Counted from the first letter of the stretch, positions 16,033 through 22,690 are shown. The stretch: 25,670 bases of DNA from an uncultured Clostridia bacterium (GCA_946539175.1 CAMNHH010000008.1:1-25670); one strand, 5' to 3'. The notes: generated from the letters alone by a model not told the origin. Numbers and translations: made by a program.

Positions 16033-16419
16033 ATGGCATGTTTTTTGGTTTCTGCAGCTGAAGCTGTGGTTGTGACTGCCGTAGAAAAGGCAGAGGAGAA
16101 GCGGGAGGTCAAGTCCGCTCCCAAGAAGGAAACCGTGGAGAAGATCCCCTTCAGCAGAAAGCTGAAATGGCTGACCTGGCTGCTCTGGGGCGGCGCGATT
16201 CTGCTGGCCTTCGAGCACGTCTGGCACGGAGAAGTCGTGCCCTGGTTCCCGTTCCTGACCGCGATGTCCGATCCGGAGGACAAGGCCGAAATGTTCCATG
16301 AGATGGCTACCATCGGCGTGACGATGGCAGTGCTGGTCACGGTTGCGTGGATCGGCATCTGCCTGGCTGCCGACGCGATCATGAAGCGCAAGGATAAGCC
16401 TGTCTCCCAGAAGGCATAA
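16033..16419 (+). CDS. Small membrane protein of unknown function
   Basis: 128 residues. ATG 16033 is chosen over the in-frame ATG at 16027 because GGAGG (16020-16024) is 8 nt from the former and only 2 nt from the latter. It begins MACFLVSAAEAVVVTAVEKAE, then a lysine/glutamate-rich stretch (about 20-40), then two hydrophobic segments (about 45-65, LTWLLWGGAILLAFEHVWHG, and about 92-115, GVTMAVLVTVAWIGICLAA) separated by a short loop with PWFPFLTA. Clostridial genomes carry similar proteins, but I know no function. It is controlled by the upstream terminator leader and followed 11 nt later by another small membrane protein gene. Confidence 0.75.
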   Translation: MACFLVSAAEAVVVTAVEKAEEKREVKSAPKKETVEKIPFSRKLKWLTWLLWGGAILLAFEHVWHGEVVPWFPFLTAMSDPEDKAEMFHEMATIGVTMAVLVTVAWIGICLAADAIMKRKDKPVSQKA

Positions 16420-16430
16420 GGAGGAACCGT

Positions 16431-16742
16431 ATGACTCTGCTGATTACCGTTTTTGCCGCGATTATCGCGACGGTCAAGTGGTATAACCGCAAGGACGATA
16501 CCATGCAGCTTGGAATGCTCTGCTTCATGTTCTGGGGCGCTTCCCTCATGTGGCTGGGCGACGCGATCTTTGAGTATGCCGAGCTGAAGGCGGATTATTT
16601 TGCCCCCGCTGCGGCGGATATGCTGAACGACGCTTTCCTGGGCCTTTCCGTGGTGGCTCTGGCTCTGATCATCTGGCTGATCAGGCTGCTGATTACCGAT
16701 CCCAAGGGCTCTGTGAAGGCTGCGCTGAAGAAAAAGAAATAA
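16431..16742 (+). CDS. Small membrane protein of unknown function, partner of the preceding gene
   Basis: 103 residues with AAGGAGG before the ATG. There are about three hydrophobic stretches: the N-terminus (LLITVFAAIIATV), about 28-46 (LGMLCFMFWGASLMWLGDAIF), and about 68-90 (LGLSVVALALIIWLIRLLI), ending in a basic tail KAALKKKK. The acidic FEYAELKADYF lies between segments two and three. No family recognised. The 11-nt spacing implies co-expression, possibly as one membrane complex. Confidence 0.72.
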   Translation: MTLLITVFAAIIATVKWYNRKDDTMQLGMLCFMFWGASLMWLGDAIFEYAELKADYFAPAAADMLNDAFLGLSVVALALIIWLIRLLITDPKGSVKAALKKKK

Positions 16743-16772
16743 TCGCCTCGGCGTATCCGCTCGGATCGCCAA

Positions 16773-16808
16773 AACCGGTCGGCAGCGCGAACTCTCTGCC
16801 GACCGGTT
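16773..16808 (+). terminator. Strong hairpin, probable terminator of the membrane-protein operon
   Basis: A perfect 13-bp stem, AACCGGTCGGCAG (16773-16785) with CTGCCGACCGGTT (16796-16808), loop of ten bases. It is followed by ATATCTTCTGTT, only moderately T-rich, so termination may be partial or aided. It lies 30 nt after the second membrane gene. The remaining intergenic stretch to 17048 holds the next promoter and leader. Confidence 0.7.
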
Positions 16809-16868
16809 ATATCTTCTGTTGATCGCTCTGTTGCGCAGGATGATATTCCCCCTATATCGAATCGGCAA

Positions 16869-16897
16869 TATACAAAACTGACGGACTGTGCTATCAT
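16869..16897 (+). promoter_or_regulatory. Probable promoter of the iron alcohol dehydrogenase gene
   Basis: TATACA (16869-16874), a 17-nt spacer and TATCAT (16892-16897) with extended -10 TGC. The expected transcript start is near 16904, leaving a leader of about 145 nt before the gene at 17049. Confidence 0.6.
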
Positions 16898-16959
16898 AGG
16901 ATCACAGAGCATAGGGTTCCTTTCGCCCGTCGATATGCGATGTATCCGGTTCTGTAAAG

Positions 16960-17007
16960 CGCAGGCAGCTCCTTCCGCCAGGGTTGTCTGCGTTTTGCTT
17001 GTTTTTT
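16960..17007 (+). terminator. Terminator-like hairpin in the leader of the iron alcohol dehydrogenase
   Basis: CGCAGGCAGC (16960-16969) pairs with GTTGTCTGCG (16983-16992) over ten base pairs including two G-T pairs. TTTT and then TTTTTT (17002-17007) follow. It is placed between the promoter at 16869 and the start codon at 17049, so it would act as an attenuator. The alternative is a terminator for read-through from upstream, but the promoter precedes it. Confidence 0.6.
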
Positions 17008-17048
17008 ACGAATTTCGATTCATGACGATGCAAAAGGAGGCTCAGCGA

Positions 17049-18212
17049 ATGCAAGGATTTGATTATCAGACTCCCACGCGCCTGATTTTCGGAGAGGGCG
17101 TGATTCAAAAGCTGCCGGAGGTCCTCGGCGCAATTGGCAGGAAAGTACTGCTCGCCTACGGCGGCGGCAGCATCCGGAAAATGGGATTGTACGACAAGGT
17201 GATGGAGCTGCTGAAGGATTTTGAAATCGTGGAGCTGCCCGGCATCCAGCCCAATCCCAAATATGATCCCAGCGTTTTGGACGGCGTAAGGCTGTGTAAG
17301 GAGCATGGGATCGAGGTCATACTTGCCGTAGGCGGCGGCAGCGTTCTGGACTGTTCCAAGGCAATTGCGGCAGGTGCGAAATATGACGGTGACCCCTGGG
17401 ACCTCATTTCCTATCAGGTCAAGGCCAAGGCTGCGCTTCCCGTCGTGGATATTCTGACTCTGGCCGCCACCGGCAGCGAATATGACTTCTACGGCGTTAT
17501 CTCCAGGACCGAGACCAATGATAAGATCGGCTACGGCGATCCGCTGGTATATCCGGTATGCTCGTTCCTGGACCCGACATATACCTTTACAGTCTCGAAA
17601 AAACAGACTGCGGCAGGCTGCGCTGACGCCATGAATCACATCATGGAGCAGTATTTCTGCGAGGACCACACCTTGCTGAACGACGGCTTCTGTGAAGCGG
17701 GGCTGAAGAGCCTGATGATCAACACGAAAGCCTGCCTCGAAAATCCAGAGGACTTCAGGGCCAGGGCCGAAATGATGTTCGCCTGCACGCTCGGCTGCAA
17801 CGGGATCTATTCACTGGGCAACAGTCCCTCCGGCTGGCCGCTGCACGGCATTGAGCACGCGCTCAGCGCCTATTATGACATCACCCATGGCGAGGGCCTA
17901 GCCATCATTACCCCGCGCTGGATGCGCTATGTGCTTTCCGAGCGCACCGTAGACCGCTTCGTGAAATATGGCGTCAACGTGTTCGGCATTGACCCAACGC
18001 TGGACAGCTTTGAGATCGCGGAGCAGGCAATAGACCGCACGTTTATCTTCTTTGAGGAAATCGGAATCCCTATGCGCCTGCGGGACCTGGGCATCGGTGA
18101 GGAACGCATCGACGAGATGGCGCATCACGTCGCCGTAAACGAGGGCTTGGAAAACGCCTGGGTACCGCTGTCAGAGTCCGATATCGCAGCCATTCTCCGC
18201 GAGTCTCTGTAA
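17049..18212 (+). CDS. Iron-containing alcohol dehydrogenase (butanol dehydrogenase/YqhD-like)
   Basis: 387 residues from ATG 17049, 8 nt after AGGAGG; a longer in-frame opening exists upstream but covers the leader hairpin. Features: FGEGVIQKLPEVL at the N-terminus, nucleotide-binding GGGSVLDCSKAIAAG, the metal site region GCADAMNHIMEQYF and the downstream histidines in HGIEHALSAYYDITHGEG. It reduces aldehydes (such as butyraldehyde or related) with NAD(P)H. The GGGS loop and overall length match the BDH/YqhD branch; substrate and cofactor preference cannot be fixed from sequence. It is transcribed alone, with its own attenuated leader. Confidence 0.92.
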   Translation: MQGFDYQTPTRLIFGEGVIQKLPEVLGAIGRKVLLAYGGGSIRKMGLYDKVMELLKDFEIVELPGIQPNPKYDPSVLDGVRLCKEHGIEVILAVGGGSVLDCSKAIAAGAKYDGDPWDLISYQVKAKAALPVVDILTLAATGSEYDFYGVISRTETNDKIGYGDPLVYPVCSFLDPTYTFTVSKKQTAAGCADAMNHIMEQYFCEDHTLLNDGFCEAGLKSLMINTKACLENPEDFRARAEMMFACTLGCNGIYSLGNSPSGWPLHGIEHALSAYYDITHGEGLAIITPRWMRYVLSERTVDRFVKYGVNVFGIDPTLDSFEIAEQAIDRTFIFFEEIGIPMRLRDLGIGEERIDEMAHHVAVNEGLENAWVPLSESDIAAILRESL

Positions 18213-18247
18213 TGGACGATTATTTGTGGGCAAGCCAAGCTTCTTCG

Positions 18248-18291
18248 TTTACAGATAATTTACAGAAAAACATGCATCTTTGTGTTATACT
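18248..18291 (+). promoter_or_regulatory. Promoter with direct-repeat operator upstream of the FucO-like gene
   Basis: Two copies of TTTACAGA (18248-18255 and 18259-18266) are spaced by exactly 11 bp, one helical turn. They end 19 nt before the extended -10 TGT-TATACT (-10 hexamer 18286-18291). No good -35 is found at 17 nt; TTTACA of the second repeat is 21 nt away. The repeat therefore covers the -35 area and is a likely binding site for an activator or repressor. Confidence 0.5.
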
Positions 18292-18324
18292 GAATTTGCC
18301 AAATCATTGAAGGAGGAACCTGAC

Positions 18325-19473
18325 ATGGCAGATCGCATTGTACTGAACACTATCTCCTACCACGGCCACGGGGCCATCGAAAACATCGTACCCGAGCTGC
18401 AGAAGCGCGGCTACAAGAAGGCCTTTGTGACCTCCGACGCCGCCCTCATCAAGTTCGGCGTCACCAAGAAGGTCACGGACCTGCTGGACGCCGCCGGCTT
18501 CGCCTACAGCGTCTACTCCGACATCAAGCCCAATCCCACCATTGAGAACGTACAGAACGGCGTCAAGGCATTCAAAGAAGCTGAGGCCGACTGCATCATC
18601 GCCATCGGCGGCGGTTCCTCCATGGACACCGCCAAGGCCATCGGCATCATCATCGAGAACCCCGAGTTCGCCGACGTCCGCTCCCTGGAGGGCGTGGCCC
18701 CCACCAAGAAGCACGCGGTCTTCACGATCGCCGTCCCCACCACCGCCGGCACCGCCGCGGAGGTCACCATCAACTACGTCATCACCGACGTGGAGAAGAA
18801 GCGCAAGTTCGTCTGCGTCGACACCAACGACATCCCCGAGGTCGCCGTAGTCGACCCCGATATGATGTCCTCCATGCCAAAGGGCCTCACCGCCGCCACC
18901 GGCATGGACGCCCTGACCCACGCCATCGAGGGCTACATCACCAAGGGCGCCTGCGCCATTTCCGATATGTTCCATCTCGAAGCGATCCGCCTGATCGCCA
19001 AGAGCCTCCGCGCCGCGGTCCAGAACGATCCCGACGGCCGCGAGGGCATGGCCCTGGGCCAGTACATTGCCGGCATGGGCTTCTCCAACGTGGGCCTCGG
19101 CATCGTCCACTCCATGGCGCACGGCCTGTCTGCTCTGTATGACACGCCCCACGGCGTCGCCTGCGCGATCCTGCTGCCGGTGGGTCTGGAGTACAACAAG
19201 CCCGTGGCCGGCAAGCGCTACCGCGCCATCGGCAAGGTCATGGAGGTCGCCGGCATCGACCGGATGACCGACGAGGAGGCCGCTGACGCCACCATCGCCG
19301 CGGTCAAGAAGCTCTCCGCCGACGTGGGCATCCCCGCCAACCTCCACGGTATCCTGAAGGAGGAGGATATCCTGTTCCTGTCTGAGTCCGCTTACGCCGA
19401 CGCCTGCCGTCCCGGCAACCCCAGAGACACCAGCGTCGAGGAGATCGTCGAGCTCTACAAGAGCCAGCTGTAA
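18325..19473 (+). CDS. fucO: Iron-containing alcohol dehydrogenase, lactaldehyde reductase (FucO)-like
   Basis: 382 residues from ATG 18325, with AGGAGG 8 nt upstream. Motifs: GGGSSMDTAKAIG (nucleotide site), VPTTAGTAAEVT, GLTAATGMDALTHAIEGY, and the iron-site histidines in IVHSMAHGLSALYDTPHG. This fits group III iron-dependent dehydrogenases such as FucO (lactaldehyde to 1,2-propanediol) or 1,3-propanediol dehydrogenase; the symbol is by similarity and the substrate is not settled. Codon use is almost entirely C/G-ending with few synonymous choices, stronger than in its neighbours, so it is probably very highly expressed. It is transcribed alone and ends at a classic terminator. Confidence 0.88.
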   Translation: MADRIVLNTISYHGHGAIENIVPELQKRGYKKAFVTSDAALIKFGVTKKVTDLLDAAGFAYSVYSDIKPNPTIENVQNGVKAFKEAEADCIIAIGGGSSMDTAKAIGIIIENPEFADVRSLEGVAPTKKHAVFTIAVPTTAGTAAEVTINYVITDVEKKRKFVCVDTNDIPEVAVVDPDMMSSMPKGLTAATGMDALTHAIEGYITKGACAISDMFHLEAIRLIAKSLRAAVQNDPDGREGMALGQYIAGMGFSNVGLGIVHSMAHGLSALYDTPHGVACAILLPVGLEYNKPVAGKRYRAIGKVMEVAGIDRMTDEEAADATIAAVKKLSADVGIPANLHGILKEEDILFLSESAYADACRPGNPRDTSVEEIVELYKSQL

Positions 19474-19532
19474 ACCGCTTCCCAGATATCAAGCAGCCTG
19501 ACGCAGAAACGTCTTTCGATCCAAATACAAAG

Positions 19533-19584
19533 GCCCCTGAAGCAGGTCCCGGTCCGAACCAGCCCTGCATCAGGGGCATTTTTT
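19533..19584 (+). terminator. Intrinsic terminator of the FucO-like gene
   Basis: GCCCCTGA-a-GCAGG (19533-19546) pairs with CCTGC-a-TCAGGGGC (19564-19577), 13 base pairs with one A-A mismatch. ATTTTTT follows directly. It lies 60 nt after the stop codon. Confidence 0.92.
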
Positions 19585-19678
19585 CAATGCGTGAATTCCC
19601 AAATCAACAACTCTGACAAAGGATATCATTCCCCTTGACAAACTGCTTCTCATAGAGGGAGCATATCCCTGTCTCATC

Positions 19679-19710
19679 TTAGGGAGTTTTCTTCTTAGGG
19701 AGTTTTCTTC
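19679..19710. repeat. Tandem duplication of a 16-mer
   Basis: TTAGGGAGTTTTCTTC occurs twice head to tail with no mismatch (19679-19694, 19695-19710). It lies in the 19585-19914 gap between convergent transcription units, which otherwise holds a terminator hairpin and a repeat fragment but no supportable gene. It is probably replication slippage. Confidence 0.85.
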
Positions 19711-19747
19711 TGCAGCGGCTGATTCCGAAAAACGAGTTCGATCAATC

Positions 19748-19807
19748 AAAAACCAGGCAAATCCGAATCCCTGGCCAACCGGTCTCGGGTTCGGATTTGT
19801 CTGGTTT
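19748..19807 (-). terminator. 21-bp hairpin, probable terminator of the DUF4153/DUF4173 gene
   Basis: 19750-19770 pairs with 19787-19807 over 21 base pairs with two G-T pairs; the arms contain CAAATCCGAA and TTCGGATTTG. On the minus strand the stem is followed by TTTTTGATT (complement of 19752 downwards), as expected for a terminator about 107 nt after the stop of the minus-strand gene. The stem is unusually long for a terminator. Confidence 0.7.
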
Positions 19808-19870
19808 GGTGCAATTTGCAGAAGCTTCCAATCAGTGGATAAAATTATCCTTGACAAAAGCCGTCTTAAT

Positions 19871-19885
19871 GGAGTTCAGTATCAA
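19871..19885. repeat. Fragment of the inverted terminal repeat of the MITE-like element
   Basis: GGAGTTCAGTATCAA here is identical over 15 nt to 21850-21864, the outer end of the MITE-like element plus its flank. No second end is seen nearby, so this is a degenerate or solo end. It lies 30 nt beyond the stop of the DUF4153/DUF4173 gene. Confidence 0.55.
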
Positions 19886-19914
19886 AGCGCCGTGAGGTAT
19901 GCCCACATCGGCCC

Positions 19915-21516
19915 CTACCTGCCGATTTTTGTCTGCCAACTTATTTTTTCGAGGGCGGCGTTGGCCTGGGCGGTGACGAGGTTCCAGCTGCGCCAGTCCT
20001 CCTCCACGCTGCGGAGCTTGAGCTCGTCGCGGGCCTTCGCCCCGATTTCGGGATCGGAATCTCCGGCCAGCTCTGCGATCACCGGGACGGCGCCGTCGCC
20101 GAGAGAGCAGACGGTCTTCATATCCAGGCTGTCCAGTCTGCCGCTTTTCCAGGCGCCCACGTTGTAGCGGGCCACCATGCCGTCCACGTTGGCCAGACTC
20201 AGGGCGATCAGCACCGCCATGCCCAGGGCCGCCGCCAGCCGCAGCACCGGCAGCTTTTTGGCATAGAGCCGCAGGGCCACCGCCAGGACCACCACCGCCA
20301 GATACACCATAAACACGGAGGTCAGCACCCGCAGCCGGGTCAGCCCGAAGCTGCCCATGTAGAGGACCATTTTGGACAGGGCCGTGGCCACCAGCCCCAG
20401 GGAGAAGACGCAGAGGAAGACAGACAGGCCCTTGACGGCCCCCGGCACCCGGCCGCCCTCCTTCCGCACGACCCCCAGGGCCAGCACGATCAGGCCCAGG
20501 TTGATGGATACGATGCCGCACATCTCAAAGAAGCCCCGGCGGGCGTACTGGGCCACGGTGAAGTTTTTGGGCAGCAGACCCCGGAAGGCGTCGGTGAAGT
20601 AGGCGAACTGGGCGATCAGATACAGCAGATAGGCGGCGCTGACGGCCCCCAGGAAGGCGGCTGCCGCGGCGGGCTCCATGCCCTTGCCGCCGCCGGACTT
20701 CCGGGCGGCGGGGCCCCGGTCGGAGCTGAACAGCAGGGTGAAGAGCAGCAGGGCCATCAGACCGCCGCAGCCCAGGGCCACCAGGCCCCGGCCGGCCGCG
20801 GACCAGTCCAGCGCCCCCACCATGCCCTCGAAGGCGGCGTCGGAGGAGATCAGCAGCGGCACCAGCACCAGCAGGGCGGGCACGGCACAGAGCAGGCCCG
20901 TCAGGATGGCCCGGCTGCGCTTGCCGCGCTGGCTGTCCTCGGCGCCTGTGTGGGTCAGGGCCCAGGCGCCCACCCGCATACGGCCCCAGCTCATGGAGCA
21001 GCCGGCCAGCACGTCGCTGAGTCTGGACAGAAGCCCGGTCCCGGTCCAGAGTCCCAGCCGCGCATAAATCACCAGAAGCAGCAGCAGGGACAGGGCCGGG
21101 AGGGTCAGGGCCTTCAAAACTCCGTCGCCGGAGAGCGCCAGGCTGACGGAGCCCAGGGCGTAGAGGGCGGCCCAGACCCAGCCGAAGCCGCTCATCCGCT
21201 CCGGGCGGTCCCGGAGATAGAACAGCACGGCGGGCAGCAGAGCCAGCAGCCCCAGGGCCTCCCCCAGTCCCAGGCCGGCGGCCCAGCACAGGGCGTCCCA
21301 GAGCAGGAAGCAGGCCGCCAGCAGCGCCGCCGCCAGGGCCAGATCCCGTCCGGTGCCCCGGCGCCTGGGGTAGGCGGGTCGAAGGGGAAGGACCGTCCGG
21401 GGCAGACCCTGAACGACGGCGGCGCCGTCCCCGGCAGCCCGGGGATCGGCAGGGGAGCTGACGGGAGCGTTCGTCTGCTCCGCGGGAGCTTGCGGGGAAG
21501 ATGTATGTTCGTCCAT
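19915..21516 (-). CDS. DUF4153/DUF4173 multi-spanning membrane protein
   Basis: 533 residues. A proline/alanine-rich soluble N-terminus (about 1-55) is followed by roughly eleven hydrophobic segments to about residue 440, then a soluble C-terminal domain (SLDMKTVCSLGDGAVPVIAEL to the end). The internal motif VAQYARRGFFEMCGIVSINL is the hallmark of the DUF4153/DUF4173 family. Function unknown. It has GGAGG (21524-21528) 7 nt before the ATG. The gene is very GC-rich, with long open frames in every register, unlike its AT-richer flanks. It follows the DUF2975 and HTH genes on the same strand but is separated from them by a mobile element and a gene relic. Confidence 0.85.
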   Translation of the reverse strand: MDEHTSSPQAPAEQTNAPVSSPADPRAAGDGAAVVQGLPRTVLPLRPAYPRRRGTGRDLALAAALLAACFLLWDALCWAAGLGLGEALGLLALLPAVLFYLRDRPERMSGFGWVWAALYALGSVSLALSGDGVLKALTLPALSLLLLLVIYARLGLWTGTGLLSRLSDVLAGCSMSWGRMRVGAWALTHTGAEDSQRGKRSRAILTGLLCAVPALLVLVPLLISSDAAFEGMVGALDWSAAGRGLVALGCGGLMALLLFTLLFSSDRGPAARKSGGGKGMEPAAAAAFLGAVSAAYLLYLIAQFAYFTDAFRGLLPKNFTVAQYARRGFFEMCGIVSINLGLIVLALGVVRKEGGRVPGAVKGLSVFLCVFSLGLVATALSKMVLYMGSFGLTRLRVLTSVFMVYLAVVVLAVALRLYAKKLPVLRLAAALGMAVLIALSLANVDGMVARYNVGAWKSGRLDSLDMKTVCSLGDGAVPVIAELAGDSDPEIGAKARDELKLRSVEEDWRSWNLVTAQANAALEKISWQTKIGR

Positions 21517-21556
21517 GGTAAAACCTCCATAGCTGGCAACGATTTTGTCTGATGGA

Positions 21557-21684
21557 TCAGCGTATCTCGGACCAGCCGCAGTATTGTTTCAGAAATTCCG
21601 TCAGATCCTTCGCCTCGTCCAGATCGTTAGCAGGATTGCCCACCGCGGCAAATTGCCTTGTTGCTTCGCATTTGCAGTTGTCAT
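21557..21684 (-). pseudogene. Relic or frameshifted small gene
   Basis: GGAGG and a well-spaced ATG (21684) start an opening that stops after 28 codons. Another frame of the same stretch carries a gene-like ending, CKCEATRQFAAVGNPANDL then DEAKDLTEFLKQYCGW and a stop at 21557. From that ATG to that stop is 128 nt, one base short of 43 codons, so a single-base loss near the start would explain the break. No in-frame ATG exists for the second part. It lies between the mobile element and the DUF4153/DUF4173 gene. Product unknown. Sequencing error or chance cannot be excluded. Confidence 0.4.
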
Positions 21685-21702
21685 TTGTGTTCCTCCGGTA
21701 TC

Positions 21703-21861
21703 ATACTGAACTCCCATAGAAACCTTTCATCTGTTTTGGCAGGAATTGTGTCATACTTCGTTGTCGTCCTTGCCGGGCGTCAAGCCCGCCTGCGTCCTCC
21801 GCCTCGTCTGACGCAATTCCTGCACGGAACATTTTTCAATCTTTCTATGGGAGTTCAGTAT
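21703..21861. mobile_element. MITE-like element, 159 bp, perfect 20-bp inverted ends
   Basis: ATACTGAACTCCCATAGAAA at 21703-21722 is exactly inverted at 21842-21861. TA lies just inside each outer end (21704-21705 and 21859-21860), so the true ends may be CTGAACTCCC flanked by a TA duplication, as with IS630/mariner-type elements (inference). There is no transposase gene inside: the minus strand has only a short open stretch containing QELRQTRRRTQAGLTPGKDD. The outer right end supplies the first bases next to the HTH stop codon. Confidence 0.75.
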
Positions 21862-22070
21862 CAATTGTCGCTTGTAAACTCCAGAATGTCTCCCGGCTGG
21901 CAGTCCAGGGCCCGGCAGATGGCGTCCAGGGTGGAGAAGCGGACAGCCTTGGCCTTTCCGGTTTTCAGAATGGAGAGGTTGGCGGGGGTGATGCCGACGC
22001 GCTCCGCCAGCTCCTGGGAGGACATTTTGCGCTTGGCCAGCATCACGTCCAGGTTTACGATGATCGCCAT
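21861..22070 (-). CDS. YozG-like XRE-family HTH transcriptional regulator
   Basis: 69 residues, almost entirely one helix-turn-helix domain: MLAKRKMSSQELAERVGI, TPANLSILKTGKAKAVRFST, LDAICRALDCQPGDILEF. Such short Cro/C1-type proteins are typically encoded beside DUF2975 membrane proteins in Firmicutes, as here. GGAGG (22076-22080) precedes the ATG and overlaps the upstream stop. The stop codon (21861-21863) abuts the mobile element, so the last residue or two (TSDN) may have been changed by the insertion. It probably regulates its own operon or a membrane-linked response; the signal is unknown. Confidence 0.9.
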   Translation of the reverse strand: MAIIVNLDVMLAKRKMSSQELAERVGITPANLSILKTGKAKAVRFSTLDAICRALDCQPGDILEFTSDN

Positions 22071-22079
22071 GGCAGCCTC

Positions 22080-22520
22080 CTATATGGTCAGGGCGTTCTC
22101 TTCCTTCAGGGCGATGGCGGCGATGAAGCAGTTGCGCACCACCCGCACGATCAGAAAGAGAAAGGCCATGGAGACCGTCACAAAGCCCAGGGGCGGATAC
22201 CAGCGGCAGGCTCCCAGGGTCACGGCGGCCACCCCCGCGCAGCACCAGGAGATCAGCGCCATCATGCGGTTGTTCTCCTCCAGAAAGACCCGCTCCCGCT
22301 GGATGTTCCGCAGCAGCCGCCACAGGCAGACCAGGGCCGTCAGCACGAAGGGCAGGCAGCCGTAGAAGCCCACCTGAATCGCAATCCGCCCGGTGTCCCG
22401 CAGATGCCGGTATTGGACGTACCAGTTCAGCAGCCAGGGCATGGCCGCCGCCAGCGCCACGGCCGCGGCGAAGAATACCGCCACCGCCGCCAGGGAAAAT
22501 TTTACTGCTTTGTTTTTCAT
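22080..22520 (-). CDS. DUF2975 family membrane protein
   Basis: 146 residues from ATG 22520, preceded by GGAGG; the longer opening from 22565 lacks a ribosome site. Four hydrophobic segments at about 7-29, 45-64, 84-102 and 106-128 give the DUF2975 pattern, with RNIQRERVFLEENNRMM in the loop after the second. Function unknown; the gene is the standard partner of the YozG-like regulator, whose ATG lies 9 nt downstream. It is first in the minus-strand operon from the promoter at 22583-22611. Confidence 0.87.
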   Translation of the reverse strand: MKNKAVKFSLAAVAVFFAAAVALAAAMPWLLNWYVQYRHLRDTGRIAIQVGFYGCLPFVLTALVCLWRLLRNIQRERVFLEENNRMMALISWCCAGVAAVTLGACRWYPPLGFVTVSMAFLFLIVRVVRNCFIAAIALKEENALTI

Positions 22521-22534
22521 GTGGAACCTCCATG

Positions 22535-22556
22535 TAGCGGCGCACAGTGTGCACCA
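22535..22556. repeat. REP-like palindrome upstream of the DUF2975 gene
   Basis: GGCGCACA (22539-22546) can pair with TGTGCACC (22548-22555) with one mismatch. The 12-mer AGCGGCGCACAG (22536-22547) recurs exactly at 25646-25657, again just upstream of a minus-strand ribosome site. It lies in the 5' untranslated region. Confidence 0.5.
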
Positions 22557-22582
22557 CGGGATCAACAGGATAGATTAACTGC

Positions 22583-22611
22583 ATTTTACCACTGAAATTA
22601 TTGTTTGTCAA
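22583..22611 (-). promoter_or_regulatory. Near-consensus sigma-A promoter of the DUF2975-HTH operon
   Basis: On the minus strand: TTGACA (22606-22611), a 17-nt spacer, TAAAAT (22583-22588), with extended -10 TGG. The start site should be near 22576, leaving about 55 nt of leader that includes the REP-like hairpin. Confidence 0.88.
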
Positions 22612-22638
22612 TAATATTATACTGAAAAACAGAAATAT

Positions 22639-22680
22639 CGCCCGAAAAGACCTTGTTTTGGTCCTTCCGGGCGTTTTCTT
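22639..22680 (-). terminator. Probable terminator, possibly bidirectional
   Basis: CGCCCG (22639-22644) pairs with CGGGCG (22668-22673) and GACC (22649-22652) with GGTC (22660-22663). T-rich runs lie on both sides: GTTTTCTT on the plus side and ATATTTCTGTTTTT on the minus side. It is 11 nt beyond the stop of the minus-strand GNAT gene, which it probably terminates. Confidence 0.7.
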
Positions 22681-22690
22681 GATCGGCCTT

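Noticed and set aside
19837..19850. GGATAA-AA-TTATCC as an operator
   Set aside because: Six-base half-sites with no adjacent promoter or gene start; too weak to call.
19570..19857. 95-codon minus-strand frame in the gap after the FucO-like gene
   Set aside because: It runs through both terminator hairpins and the tandem repeat; no motif or ribosome site supports it.
21751..22611. 286-codon minus-strand frame across the mobile element, HTH and DUF2975 genes
   Set aside because: Overlaps two recognised genes in another frame and reads through the repeat ends; not a real protein.
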